Assembly (NCBI GenBank): GCA_035559995.1
Contig: DATMAM010000038.1
Location: 1 to 64,000, forward strand
Length of the DNA: 64,000 nt
Source of the DNA: DATMAM01 sp035559995
GTDB lineage: Bacteria > Desulfobacterota > Binatia > UBA9968
Reading direction: 5' to 3'
The translations under genes and the position numbers were made by a program. Within the stretch, counting starts at the first letter, position 1; every line of letters starts with the position of its first letter. The notes beneath the pieces were generated by a model. That model did not search any database. It saw nothing but the letters and a program-made list of their open reading frames with translations, and was not told the DNA's origin. This document shows, in pieces, positions 27,406 to 33,665 of this stretch.

Positions 27406-28233
27406 ATGAGCTCTCCTGGCCTGCCGTCCCTCGTCGATAGCCACGCGCATATTCAGGGGCCGGAATTTAACGCCGACAGAGGCGCCGTTTTGGAGCGGGC
27501 GCGCGCCGCTGGAGTGGAAACGATTGTTGTGGTCGGCGGCGCCGGGGAGCTCGCCAGCAATAACGCCGCCGTCGAGCTGGCGCAAAATCATCCTGGACTG
27601 TTTGCCACGGTGGGCATCCACCCTCACGACGCCAAGAAAATGACCGAAGCGGACTTCGACCGGCTCCGCGACCTGGCCCGCGCGCCGCGAGTGGTCGCTG
27701 TCGGCGAGACCGGGCTGGACTTTTATTACGACCATTCCCCGAGAGAAGTTCAGATCGCGGCCTTCTCTCGTTTTATCGCGCTCGCACAAGAGATCGATTT
27801 ACCGCTGGTGGTCCACGACCGCGACGCCCACGATGAAATCAACGATTTGTTGCGCCGGGAAGGCGGTGGCCGCCTCCGCGGCGTGATTCACTGCTTTACC
27901 GGCGATTACGGCGCGGCGGTTAAGTTTCTCGATCTCGGTTTTTTCCTTTCCTTTAGCGGCATCGTCACCTTTAAAAACGCCGACGGGCTCCGCGAGGTAG
28001 TCAAGAAAGTCCCGCTCGAGCGCATTTTGGTGGAGACCGACTCCCCTTATCTCGCCCCCGTTCCGCACCGCGGCAGGCGCAACGAGCCCGCCTGGGTCCG
28101 TTACGTCGCCCAAGTAGTCGCCGGGGTGCGTCAGATGCCGCTGGAGGAACTCATCAGGGCGACCGCCCGTAACGCACGGCAACTTTTCGGCCTGGAAGCC
28201 GAGTCCTTGACGAACCTTGGTGCTCGGCACTAA
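27406..28233 (+). CDS. tatD: TatD family metal-dependent deoxyribonuclease
   Basis: A 275-residue TIM-barrel hydrolase. Metal ligands are seen in DSHAHIQG, GETGLDFYYDHS, VVHDRDAH, GVIHCFTG and LVETDSPYLAP, all TatD hallmarks. Members are 3'-5' exonucleases acting in DNA repair. It begins immediately after metG with no spacer, so it is co-translated with it. Confidence 0.92.
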   Translation: MSSPGLPSLVDSHAHIQGPEFNADRGAVLERARAAGVETIVVVGGAGELASNNAAVELAQNHPGLFATVGIHPHDAKKMTEADFDRLRDLARAPRVVAVGETGLDFYYDHSPREVQIAAFSRFIALAQEIDLPLVVHDRDAHDEINDLLRREGGGRLRGVIHCFTGDYGAAVKFLDLGFFLSFSGIVTFKNADGLREVVKKVPLERILVETDSPYLAPVPHRGRRNEPAWVRYVAQVVAGVRQMPLEELIRATARNARQLFGLEAESLTNLGARH

Positions 28234-28275
28234 ATCGATTAGCGACGATCAATGGTCGAGTGGAAAGGAGACCCC

Positions 28276-28752
28276 ATGAAAGGGAATCCACAGGTCATCA
28301 AGGCTCTCAGTGACGTTCTTCGCAAAGAGCTCACCGGGATAAACCAGTATTTCCTCCATGCCAAGATGTGCGAGAACTGGGGCTATCAGGCGTTGCACGA
28401 GCGCGTGTGGAAAGAATCTCTAGAGGAGATGAAGCACGCGGAGGAGCTCGTCGAACGCATTGTTTTTTTGGAATCGGTGCCCAATCTTGGCGCGTACGAC
28501 AAAATCCTCGTCGGAGAAACCGTCAAGCAACAGCTTGAAAATGACCTCGCTCTGGAGCAGGCGGCGCTAGAAACTCTCAAGACAGGAATCAAGACCTGTC
28601 TCGAAGCGAACGATAACGCGAGCCGGGAGCTCCTGGAGCATATCCTGATAGAGGAAGAAAAACACGTGGAGTGGATCGAAGCTCAGCTGCACCAGATCAA
28701 GGAAATCGGCTATGAAAACTATCTAGCGCAGCAGATCCACAAGAAGGGCTGA
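28276..28752 (+). CDS. bfr: Bacterioferritin
   Basis: A 158-residue four-helix bundle, the standard length. All ferroxidase ligands are at canonical positions: Glu18, Glu51, His54, Glu94, Glu127 and His130. The haem ligand Met52 is also present (EMKHAEE). It stores iron and detoxifies it as a 24-mer with shared haem. ATG 28276 was chosen because AAAGGAG ends five bases before it; an upstream in-frame GTG at 28252 lacks such a site. Its position beside the iron-uptake region fits iron homeostasis. Confidence 0.95.
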   Translation: MKGNPQVIKALSDVLRKELTGINQYFLHAKMCENWGYQALHERVWKESLEEMKHAEELVERIVFLESVPNLGAYDKILVGETVKQQLENDLALEQAALETLKTGIKTCLEANDNASRELLEHILIEEEKHVEWIEAQLHQIKEIGYENYLAQQIHKKG

Positions 28753-28831
28753 GGGTCGCGCTGTCGGACCGTAGCGCCCGGGGGCGGCCAGGGCGTCTCG
28801 AAGCCAGTTGCGGGAAAAAGCAGCGAGGCGG

Positions 28832-29425
28832 TCAGGCTGCGGCAAAAGCGGCACCTTCTTGTGCCAGCGCGCCCAACAATCCACGCAGCCAAAAATCCAC
28901 CGGCTCGGTGAAATCCATGTCGCAGTCCACGCGAGGGAATAAACGTGTCCCGCCCAGCCGCTCCAAGGCCGCATCGAAGTCTTTGCCGCACTGGCAAAAC
29001 TTCTCATAGGTGGAATTGCCCAGGGCAAGCACGGAAAAGCGCAGCCCGTGCAGGTCCCAACAGCCGCTCATCAGATCATGCCAGAACTCCAAGGCATCAT
29101 CCGGAGGTTCCCCGTTCCCGTACGTACTGATCACAATGAACACATATCTTTCGCGCGCGAGCAGTTCCGCTTTATAGCGGCACATGTCCTCAACGCGCGC
29201 GACAAAGCCGCGCTGGCGAAATGCGTCGGCGACCCGGTGCGCGATTCTTTCGGCGGTGCCGGTCGCGGTGCCAAACAGGATGAGCAGCCGGTCTGTGGCG
29301 CCACAGGGCCCCGGAAGCGCCAGTTGTCCTTCCGAGAAGAGGCCGCCCTGGGCAGCCGCTTGTGAGTCGCGCCGCTCGGCCTCCCTTTTCTGGCGGTGCC
29401 TGGTCGCTGTCGCCCTCGTTGCCAT
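28832..29425 (-). CDS. Flavodoxin-domain protein
   Basis: A 197-residue protein (209 from a less likely TTG at 29461). A basic, low-complexity N-terminal 45 residues precede a flavodoxin fold: FMN phosphate loop LFGTATGTAERIA, STYGNGEPPDDALEFW and LALGNSTYEKFCQCGKDFD. The last resembles the flavodoxin domains of sulfite and P450 reductases more than small free flavodoxins. It lacks the FAD/NADPH reductase half. It lies just downstream of the reconstructed end of a PepSY-TM gene, and such fusions exist as ferric reductase-type proteins, so it was probably the cytoplasmic electron donor of that system. The IS now separates it from its former operon. Confidence 0.75.
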   Translation of the reverse strand: MATRATATRHRQKREAERRDSQAAAQGGLFSEGQLALPGPCGATDRLLILFGTATGTAERIAHRVADAFRQRGFVARVEDMCRYKAELLARERYVFIVISTYGNGEPPDDALEFWHDLMSGCWDLHGLRFSVLALGNSTYEKFCQCGKDFDAALERLGGTRLFPRVDCDMDFTEPVDFWLRGLLGALAQEGAAFAAA

Positions 29426-29457
29426 ACTAGCGTCGGTACCAAATCTTTCACAGTTCG

Positions 29458-29510
29458 TCAAGGCTTATTTCGATAGCTCGAAGAAAAATAATTCGATCGT
29501 TGTCCGCTAG
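29458..29510 (-). pseudogene. Severed C-terminal end of a PepSY-TM gene, left of the IS
   Basis: Reading leftwards from the IS end, the frame gives GQRSNYFSSSYRNKP and a TGA at 29458-29460. Joining this to the fragment right of the IS through a single CTAG restores one continuous frame, so this is the original 3' end of the interrupted gene, 32 bases ahead of the flavodoxin-domain start. Confidence 0.6.
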
Positions 29511-29523
29511 CCCAACTTCCACA
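29504..29523 (+). repeat. IS left boundary inverted repeat
   Basis: CCGCTAGCCCAACTTCCACA here is the exact reverse complement of 31528-31547. Thirteen inner bases belong to the element, four (CTAG) are the target duplication, and three belong to the palindromic target. Confidence 0.8.
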
Positions 29524-29645
29524 GTAGCGCCGCTGGGAAAAAATTTTTAACCTGCCGTGGCACCGGCACGCCAGCACTAAGTGATTGTAAAATCGATCGC
29601 TGCGGTTACGAGGCTCGGCCTTTTGAGGCACCGAGAGAGTAAAAA

Positions 29646-29663
29646 CCAAATGTAGTGCCGACC
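29646..29663 (+). repeat. Subterminal direct repeat in the IS, copy 1
   Basis: The 18 bases CCAAATGTAGTGCCGACC occur here, about 135 bases inside the left end, and again at 31465-31482 near the right end in the same orientation. The second copy encodes the last residues of the transposase (PNVVPT). A transposase-binding or regulatory site is possible. Confidence 0.7.
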
Positions 29664-29706
29664 AAGTATCTTGTCAGATGTCAGCGCAGCGTGAGAAAGT
29701 GTGTGC

Positions 29707-31485
29707 GTGTACTTGCGTCATACTCGGCGATACAAGGATGGCAAGAGTCATGTTTACTGGCGGTTGGTGCGCTCGGTCAGACGCGGTCGCAAGGTTGTGC
29801 AGGAGACGGTGGCGCAGCTGGGAGAGCTTGACGCCGAAGGGCGGGCACGAGCTGAGGCGTTGGCGCGAAGTATCGGTGGGCATGGGGGTGATCTTTCGCA
29901 GGGGCAGTTGTTCGATGGTGGTGAACCGAGCGGTTCGGTGGCAGTCAAGCTGGATCGGGTGCGCCTCGAGCGCTCGCGCAGTTTTGGTGCGGTGTGGCTG
30001 GGGTGGTTTTTATGGCGGGCGTTGAAGCTGGATGAGGTGTTGGGGGAGCTTTTGCCGTCGCGCCGAGAGACCGTTCGCTGGTCGGAAGTGATCGCCATTT
30101 TGGTGATTGGGCGGCTGGTGGAGCCCTGCAGCGAGTTGCATGTAGCCGAGCGCTGGTATCGCACCACGGCGCTCGAGGATCTACTCGGAGTCGCAGCCGA
30201 GGACATCTACGACGAGCGTTTGTATCGAGCGCTGGACCGGCTACTGCCGCACAAGGAGACTATTGAAAAGCATCTGGTCAAGCGCCTGGGAGAGCTTTTT
30301 GAACTGGACTACGATCTATTGCTCTACGATATGACCAGCACCTACTTCGAAGGGATCGCCGATCCTGCCATTGCCAAACGCGGCTACAGTCGCGACCATC
30401 GGCCTGACTGTGTGCAGGTCAATATCGCGCTGGTGGTGAGCCGGGAAGGGATGCCGCTGGGCTATGAGATTTTTGCCGGCAACACCACCGATGTCACCAC
30501 GGTCCAACAGATGGTCGAGAGCATGGAGGATCGGTTTGGCAAAGTGAACCGGGTGTGGGTGATGGACCGGGGGATGGTCAGTGCTGAGAATATCGCCTGG
30601 CTCAATTCAACGGGGCGGCGCTATGTGATCGGGACACCTCGAGCGGAGCTTGGCCGCTTTGCCAAACAGATCGCGCAGAGGACCGATTGGCGCCAGATCC
30701 GGGAAGACATCGAAGTAAAAATCTGTGGTGGACCCGATGGGAGCGAAACCTTTCTTTTGTGTCGTTCGCTGAGCCGCAGTGAAAAAGAGAGGGCGATGCA
30801 TGAACGGTTCTCCAAGCGAATCGAAGAAGGGTTACAGTCGCTTACCAGGCGTATCGAGAAGAGCCAAAGCGCCTTGGACCGCGGCGTGCTGGAACGCCAG
30901 ATCGGGCGGCTCCTGGAGCGCAATTCCCGTGCCTCGGCGCGCTACTCGATCTCGGTAATAGAAGATCAGGCCACGCCAGCGGGAGTTAAGCTCAAGTGGA
31001 GCACCCGCCCGCAGTGGGAGGATTGGGCCAAGCTCAGTGAAGGCACTTATATTCTTCGCACCAACATCCACCACTGGACCGACCAAGAGCTGTGGAAAAC
31101 CTATATCCAGCTCAGCGAAGCCGAGGCCGCTTTCCGTATTCAGAAATCCGATCTGTGCGTGCGTCCGATCTGGCATCACAAACAAGACCGCATCAAGGCG
31201 CACATCTTGATTTGCTTTTTGGCTTACGTGCTGTGGAAAACGCTCCAGCAATGGCAGTCCCGTGCGGGGCTGGGCGATTCGCCCCGCACCATCCTCAGCG
31301 AGCTTTCGCGCATTCACTCGGCTGACATCGTGCTGCCGCTCGCTGATGGCTCCAAGCGTGAGATAAGGCTGCGCTGCGTGGTGCGACCGGACCGCGAGCA
31401 GCAGTTGCTCCTCCAACGCCTCGGCCTTACGCTTCCCGAGCGACTGCGTCCACCTGCAGGGACGCCAAATGTAGTGCCGACCTGA
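29707..31485 (+). CDS. IS1634-family DDE transposase
   Basis: A 592-residue protein from GTG 29707, giving the family-like start MYLRHTRRYKDGKSHVYW; an in-frame GTG at 29701 adds two residues. The catalytic residues, numbered from 29701, are Asp210 in LYDMTSTYFEG, Asp289 in VWVMDRGM and Glu475 in YIQLSEAEAAFR. Between Asp289 and Glu475 lies a long inserted domain typical of IS4-group/IS1634 transposases. No frameshift or stop is seen, so the protein is probably functional. Confidence 0.88.
   Translation: MYLRHTRRYKDGKSHVYWRLVRSVRRGRKVVQETVAQLGELDAEGRARAEALARSIGGHGGDLSQGQLFDGGEPSGSVAVKLDRVRLERSRSFGAVWLGWFLWRALKLDEVLGELLPSRRETVRWSEVIAILVIGRLVEPCSELHVAERWYRTTALEDLLGVAAEDIYDERLYRALDRLLPHKETIEKHLVKRLGELFELDYDLLLYDMTSTYFEGIADPAIAKRGYSRDHRPDCVQVNIALVVSREGMPLGYEIFAGNTTDVTTVQQMVESMEDRFGKVNRVWVMDRGMVSAENIAWLNSTGRRYVIGTPRAELGRFAKQIAQRTDWRQIREDIEVKICGGPDGSETFLLCRSLSRSEKERAMHERFSKRIEEGLQSLTRRIEKSQSALDRGVLERQIGRLLERNSRASARYSISVIEDQATPAGVKLKWSTRPQWEDWAKLSEGTYILRTNIHHWTDQELWKTYIQLSEAEAAFRIQKSDLCVRPIWHHKQDRIKAHILICFLAYVLWKTLQQWQSRAGLGDSPRTILSELSRIHSADIVLPLADGSKREIRLRCVVRPDREQQLLLQRLGLTLPERLRPPAGTPNVVPT
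31465..31482 (+). repeat. Subterminal direct repeat in the IS, copy 2
   Basis: Identical to 29646-29663 and in the same orientation; it overlaps the 3' end of the transposase gene. Confidence 0.7.
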
Positions 31486-31527
31486 AGACCTAACTATTTG
31501 AAATTCCTAAATCTCGACCCTCTTATT

Positions 31528-31547
31528 GTGGAAGTTGGGCTAGCGGG
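31528..31547 (-). repeat. IS right boundary inverted repeat
   Basis: Exact reverse complement of 29504-29523 over all 20 bases; the element itself ends at 31540. Confidence 0.8.
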
Positions 31548-31750
31548 GGCCGGGCTCGATAGCCGCCGCTTGCCCGCCCGCGCACGGGCTTTTCGCTTCC
31601 TCCACCAGATCGCGCCGCCGGTCAGATACAGAACGAGTGGAACAAGACCGGAGACGAACACGGCCAAGCGGCCCACGAGGCCAAACGCTTCGCCGTTATG
31701 AAACGGCAATTGCCACATGAGAAAGCTCGGTGGCAAGTACCGCTTCAACA
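31541..31750 (-). pseudogene. C-terminal fragment of a PepSY-TM protein, interrupted by the IS
   Basis: The minus-strand frame contains LMWQLPFHNGEAFGLVGRL then a hydrophobic helix FVSGLVPLVLYLTGGAIWW and RKRKARARAGKRR. This is the conserved last 65 residues of PepSY-associated transmembrane proteins. The preceding 300 or so residues are missing: upstream there is only unrelated sequence and then the ApbE remnant. The IS cuts the frame after SPAPA, and the natural 3' end lies on the other side at 29458. In the family, such proteins move electrons across the inner membrane or assist ferric reduction. Confidence 0.65.
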
Positions 31751-31814
31751 ACGGGCTCGGGCATGGCGCGCAAGAAACAACAAAGCTTGGGCGCCGGAAG
31801 GGCTCGCTGGCTGC

Positions 31815-32145
31815 CTAAATGGAACTTGGTTGCCAGCCCGCCAAGAACGAACACGAGAAAAAGGCTGTGTGGGGAAAGCGAGCGAGCAGGGGGAGAGCGT
31901 TTTTGCCACGCAGCACCAATGGCTTCGTTAAAACCTCCACCGCAGTGGCGCTGGGAGCGGCGACAGTTGCCAGACGATCATCCGAGACAGGGATGCCGCT
32001 CTGGGGGTCGATCAGATGTCCGTACCTCTTGCCGCCAATTCGCCAAAATTTTCCCATGCTTGCCGAAGTTGACAAAGCGACGTTGCAGAGGTGCATGAAG
32101 CCCAGCACGCGACCGTCGGTTGCGTGAAGCGTAATGTCCCAGGCA
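31815..32145 (-). pseudogene. C-terminal fragment of ApbE (FAD:protein FMN transferase)
   Basis: The frame reads WDITLHATDGRVLGF, then NVALSTSASMGKFWRIGGKR, YGHLIDPQSGIPVS and APSATAVEVLTKPLVL, ending TAG at 31815. The H-x-IDP-x-SG block and APSA-x-x-A block are ApbE signatures. Only about 110 of roughly 300 residues remain. The N-terminal FAD-binding part is replaced, in another frame, by porin sequence, so an internal deletion fused the two genes near 32145. ApbE attaches FMN covalently to threonines of exported redox proteins. Confidence 0.65.
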
Positions 32146-32862
32146 CATTTGTCCGGCGAGCAAGCCCGCTCCCAATTCCGGCCAAGCGGATTTCGCCGGC
32201 AGAACGGGCACGCCGCGATCGACCAGCGATCGGCGCGCCAGATCCCAGCGGTTATCGTCGTGATTAATATTGAACCGGCCCAGGGGGACAAGCACGGCGC
32301 CGGCGCGAAAGTTAAGCCACGGCTGGATCTCGTAGTGAGGCCAAGCCCGCTCCAAAGAGATCTCCGATTCATTGGTCCCTTCCACGGCGAACTCTGTTTT
32401 CAATCCCCCTTCCTCTGGAAAGGTCCGCTTTTCCAGCTCGAGCTGCGTGAACCTTTCGAACTCGAGCTCCAAATTGGCCCGCAAACGCTCGGCGAGCGGA
32501 GAGTCCACCGTCAAGACGAAGCGACGAAAAGTGAACGTGTTGTGGAGATCATCCAGGTTCGAAGTGCCGTAGCGCAGTGAGCCGTACGCGCCGATCTTTG
32601 TCTGTTCGATCAGTTTCTCGAAATAGCCCCGGCCCTTTGCCGAAGCTTCCGCCATGACGTCCTTTTTGACCTGTTCGACAATGGCGGCCTTATCGGCTTC
32701 GGACCTTTTTGCTTTTTCGGCTTCCTCCTCTGCCATTTTTTTCTCTAGCTGCTCCAGCCTTGCCCTGAGCTCCCTTATTTCTGCGGCGGTATCGCTTTGC
32801 TGCGGCAAGGCCGTTGCGGGAACAAACAGCACGATCAGTAGAACACTCAAAGCTGGCTTCAT
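32146..32862 (-). pseudogene. Truncated outer-membrane porin gene
   Basis: The start is intact: GGAGGAGA before ATG, a signal peptide (MKPALSVLLIVLFVPATALP), and a charged coiled coil around residues 25-70 (EIRELRARLEQLEKKMAEEE). Porin-like beta strands follow (IGAYGSLRYGTS, NTFTFRRFVLTVDS), including FRAGAVLVPLGRFNINHDD, as in phosphate-selective porin-type proteins. After about 235 residues the frame runs into the ApbE remnant out of frame and stops at 31978. At 294 residues with no C-terminal barrel strands, it cannot form a complete barrel. Confidence 0.6.
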
Positions 32863-32867
32863 TTTCT

Positions 32868-32940
32868 TTCTCCTCCAAAGTTAAAAAAAGCCCGGGCACG
32901 CGACACGTGACACCGGGCTCTGGATTTAAAACCTCTGGCC
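32868..32940 (-). promoter_or_regulatory. Leader A: terminator-like hairpin ahead of the porin remnant
   Basis: In the minus-strand direction, CCAGAGGT, then CCAGAGCCCGGTGTC, then a stem AGCCCGG/CCGGGCT (arms 32919-32913 and 32895-32889) followed by seven T residues, and only then GGAGGAGA and the ATG. It is closely similar to leader B at 33317-33392 in stem, flanks and ribosome-site region. It could be an intrinsic terminator, an attenuator or a processing hairpin. Confidence 0.5.
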
Positions 32941-33096
32941 TCCGATGGAATCTGTAGCGCCTTGGCCCACGTCAAGGTGGGTGAACGCCCGGACAAAATG
33001 GCAAGAACATCTTCGCGTCGATCCCTCGGGCAGCACGCGCATCAAAGTGGGCGCGGGCGATTTTTTACCGGCCCTCTCGCAAAGTAATCGTTTCGC

Positions 33097-33312
33097 CTAT
33101 TGCATCAGATCTTTGTTTTTCGCCCTGCGGCCGTCCCGGCACGGTTCGCCTTGTAGTCGTTCCGCCAACTGCTGTAACGCGTTTCCCAGTTCGCGAATAT
33201 CTTCGACCAGGATGTGAAGCGTGGCGTTTCCGTAATGGAAGTGAACCGTGTCTTCGCTGCACGCGCACAGTCCAATCGACCATCTCCCCTCGTGGCAACT
33301 GATCCGTTCCAT
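33097..33312 (-). CDS. Small protein of unknown function in the iron operon
   Basis: A 71-residue protein starting at ATG 33312, behind a strong AGGAGA site; a longer in-frame start at 33396 lies within the hairpin leader and was rejected. The sequence has ISCHEGRWSIGLCACSED near the N-terminus, with His and Cys-x-Cys that could bind metal, then an amphipathic helix LVEDIRELGNALQQLAERL. There is no signal peptide. I do not recognise the family. It lies between the Com-like gene and the porin remnant, under leader B, so a role in the iron system is likely only by context. Confidence 0.6.
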   Translation of the reverse strand: MERISCHEGRWSIGLCACSEDTVHFHYGNATLHILVEDIRELGNALQQLAERLQGEPCRDGRRAKNKDLMQ

Positions 33313-33316
33313 TTTC

Positions 33317-33392
33317 TTCTCCTGAAATAAAAAGCCCGGGCCCTGCCGTATGGCTGGGACACCGGGCTCTGGGCTCGATACCTCTGGCCGCT
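33317..33392 (-). promoter_or_regulatory. Leader B: terminator-like hairpin ahead of the 71-residue protein gene
   Basis: Minus-strand order: GGCCAGAGGT, CCCAGAGCCCGGTGTC, stem AGCCCGG/CCGGGCT (arms 33368-33362 and 33339-33333), T-run, AGGAGAAG and ATG. The conserved elements match leader A, while the loop sequence differs (22 versus 17 bases). That pattern fits a duplicated RNA element whose stem and flanks are conserved. Confidence 0.5.
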
Positions 33393-33452
33393 CCAAACCG
33401 CTAGAAAAGACTTTGGTCCATTGATCTAATTTTTTTCACTTGCCAGTCGAAG

Positions 33453-33665
33453 CTAAAGCGACTTCTCGCGCCGTTCTGTCCCTTCGGCTCTTGCCCCTTC
33501 CGGATGAGGAAACCCGAGGGGAACGACCACACACCGCTTGCATCTCCGGCACTTGAGCTCGACCCCATCCGCTACCAGGCGCGCCAACAGGCTGCCGCAG
33601 TGACACCGGTAAGGCTTGGGCTCCGCTTGCGCGCCTGAACGCGCCGCACGAACCTGGCGGGTCAT
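33453..33665 (-). CDS. Com-like zinc-finger protein
   Basis: A 70-residue protein whose core YRCHCGSLLARLVADGVELK followed by CRRCKR matches the Com family of zinc-ribbon proteins, named for the Mu phage translational activator of mom. The four zinc ligands are Cys21, Cys23 or a neighbour, Cys39 and Cys42, so the first knuckle (C-H-C) is slightly unusual. The ATG overlaps the FTR1 stop as ATGA, so it is translationally coupled to the iron permease. Com homologues outside phages are widespread and mostly uncharacterised; RNA binding is possible. Confidence 0.7.
   Translation of the reverse strand: MTRQVRAARSGAQAEPKPYRCHCGSLLARLVADGVELKCRRCKRCVVVPLGFPHPEGARAEGTERREKSL

Larger units (their letters stand above)
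29511..31540 (+). mobile_element. IS1634-family insertion sequence, complete
   Basis: A 2.03 kb element encoding a single DDE transposase. Perfect 13-base terminal inverted repeats, CCCAACTTCCACA (29511-29523) and its complement (31528-31540), bound it. CTAG flanks both sides (29507-29510 and 31541-31544) as a probable 4-base target duplication. The flanks outside rejoin to CCGCTAGCGG, a perfect palindrome. The element splits the end of a PepSY-TM gene. Transposase and ends look intact, so the insertion is probably recent. Confidence 0.8.

Noticed and set aside
33313..33396. Longer start (33396) for the 71-residue protein
   Set aside because: The extension runs through the hairpin leader shared with the porin gene, and ATG 33312 has an excellent ribosome site.
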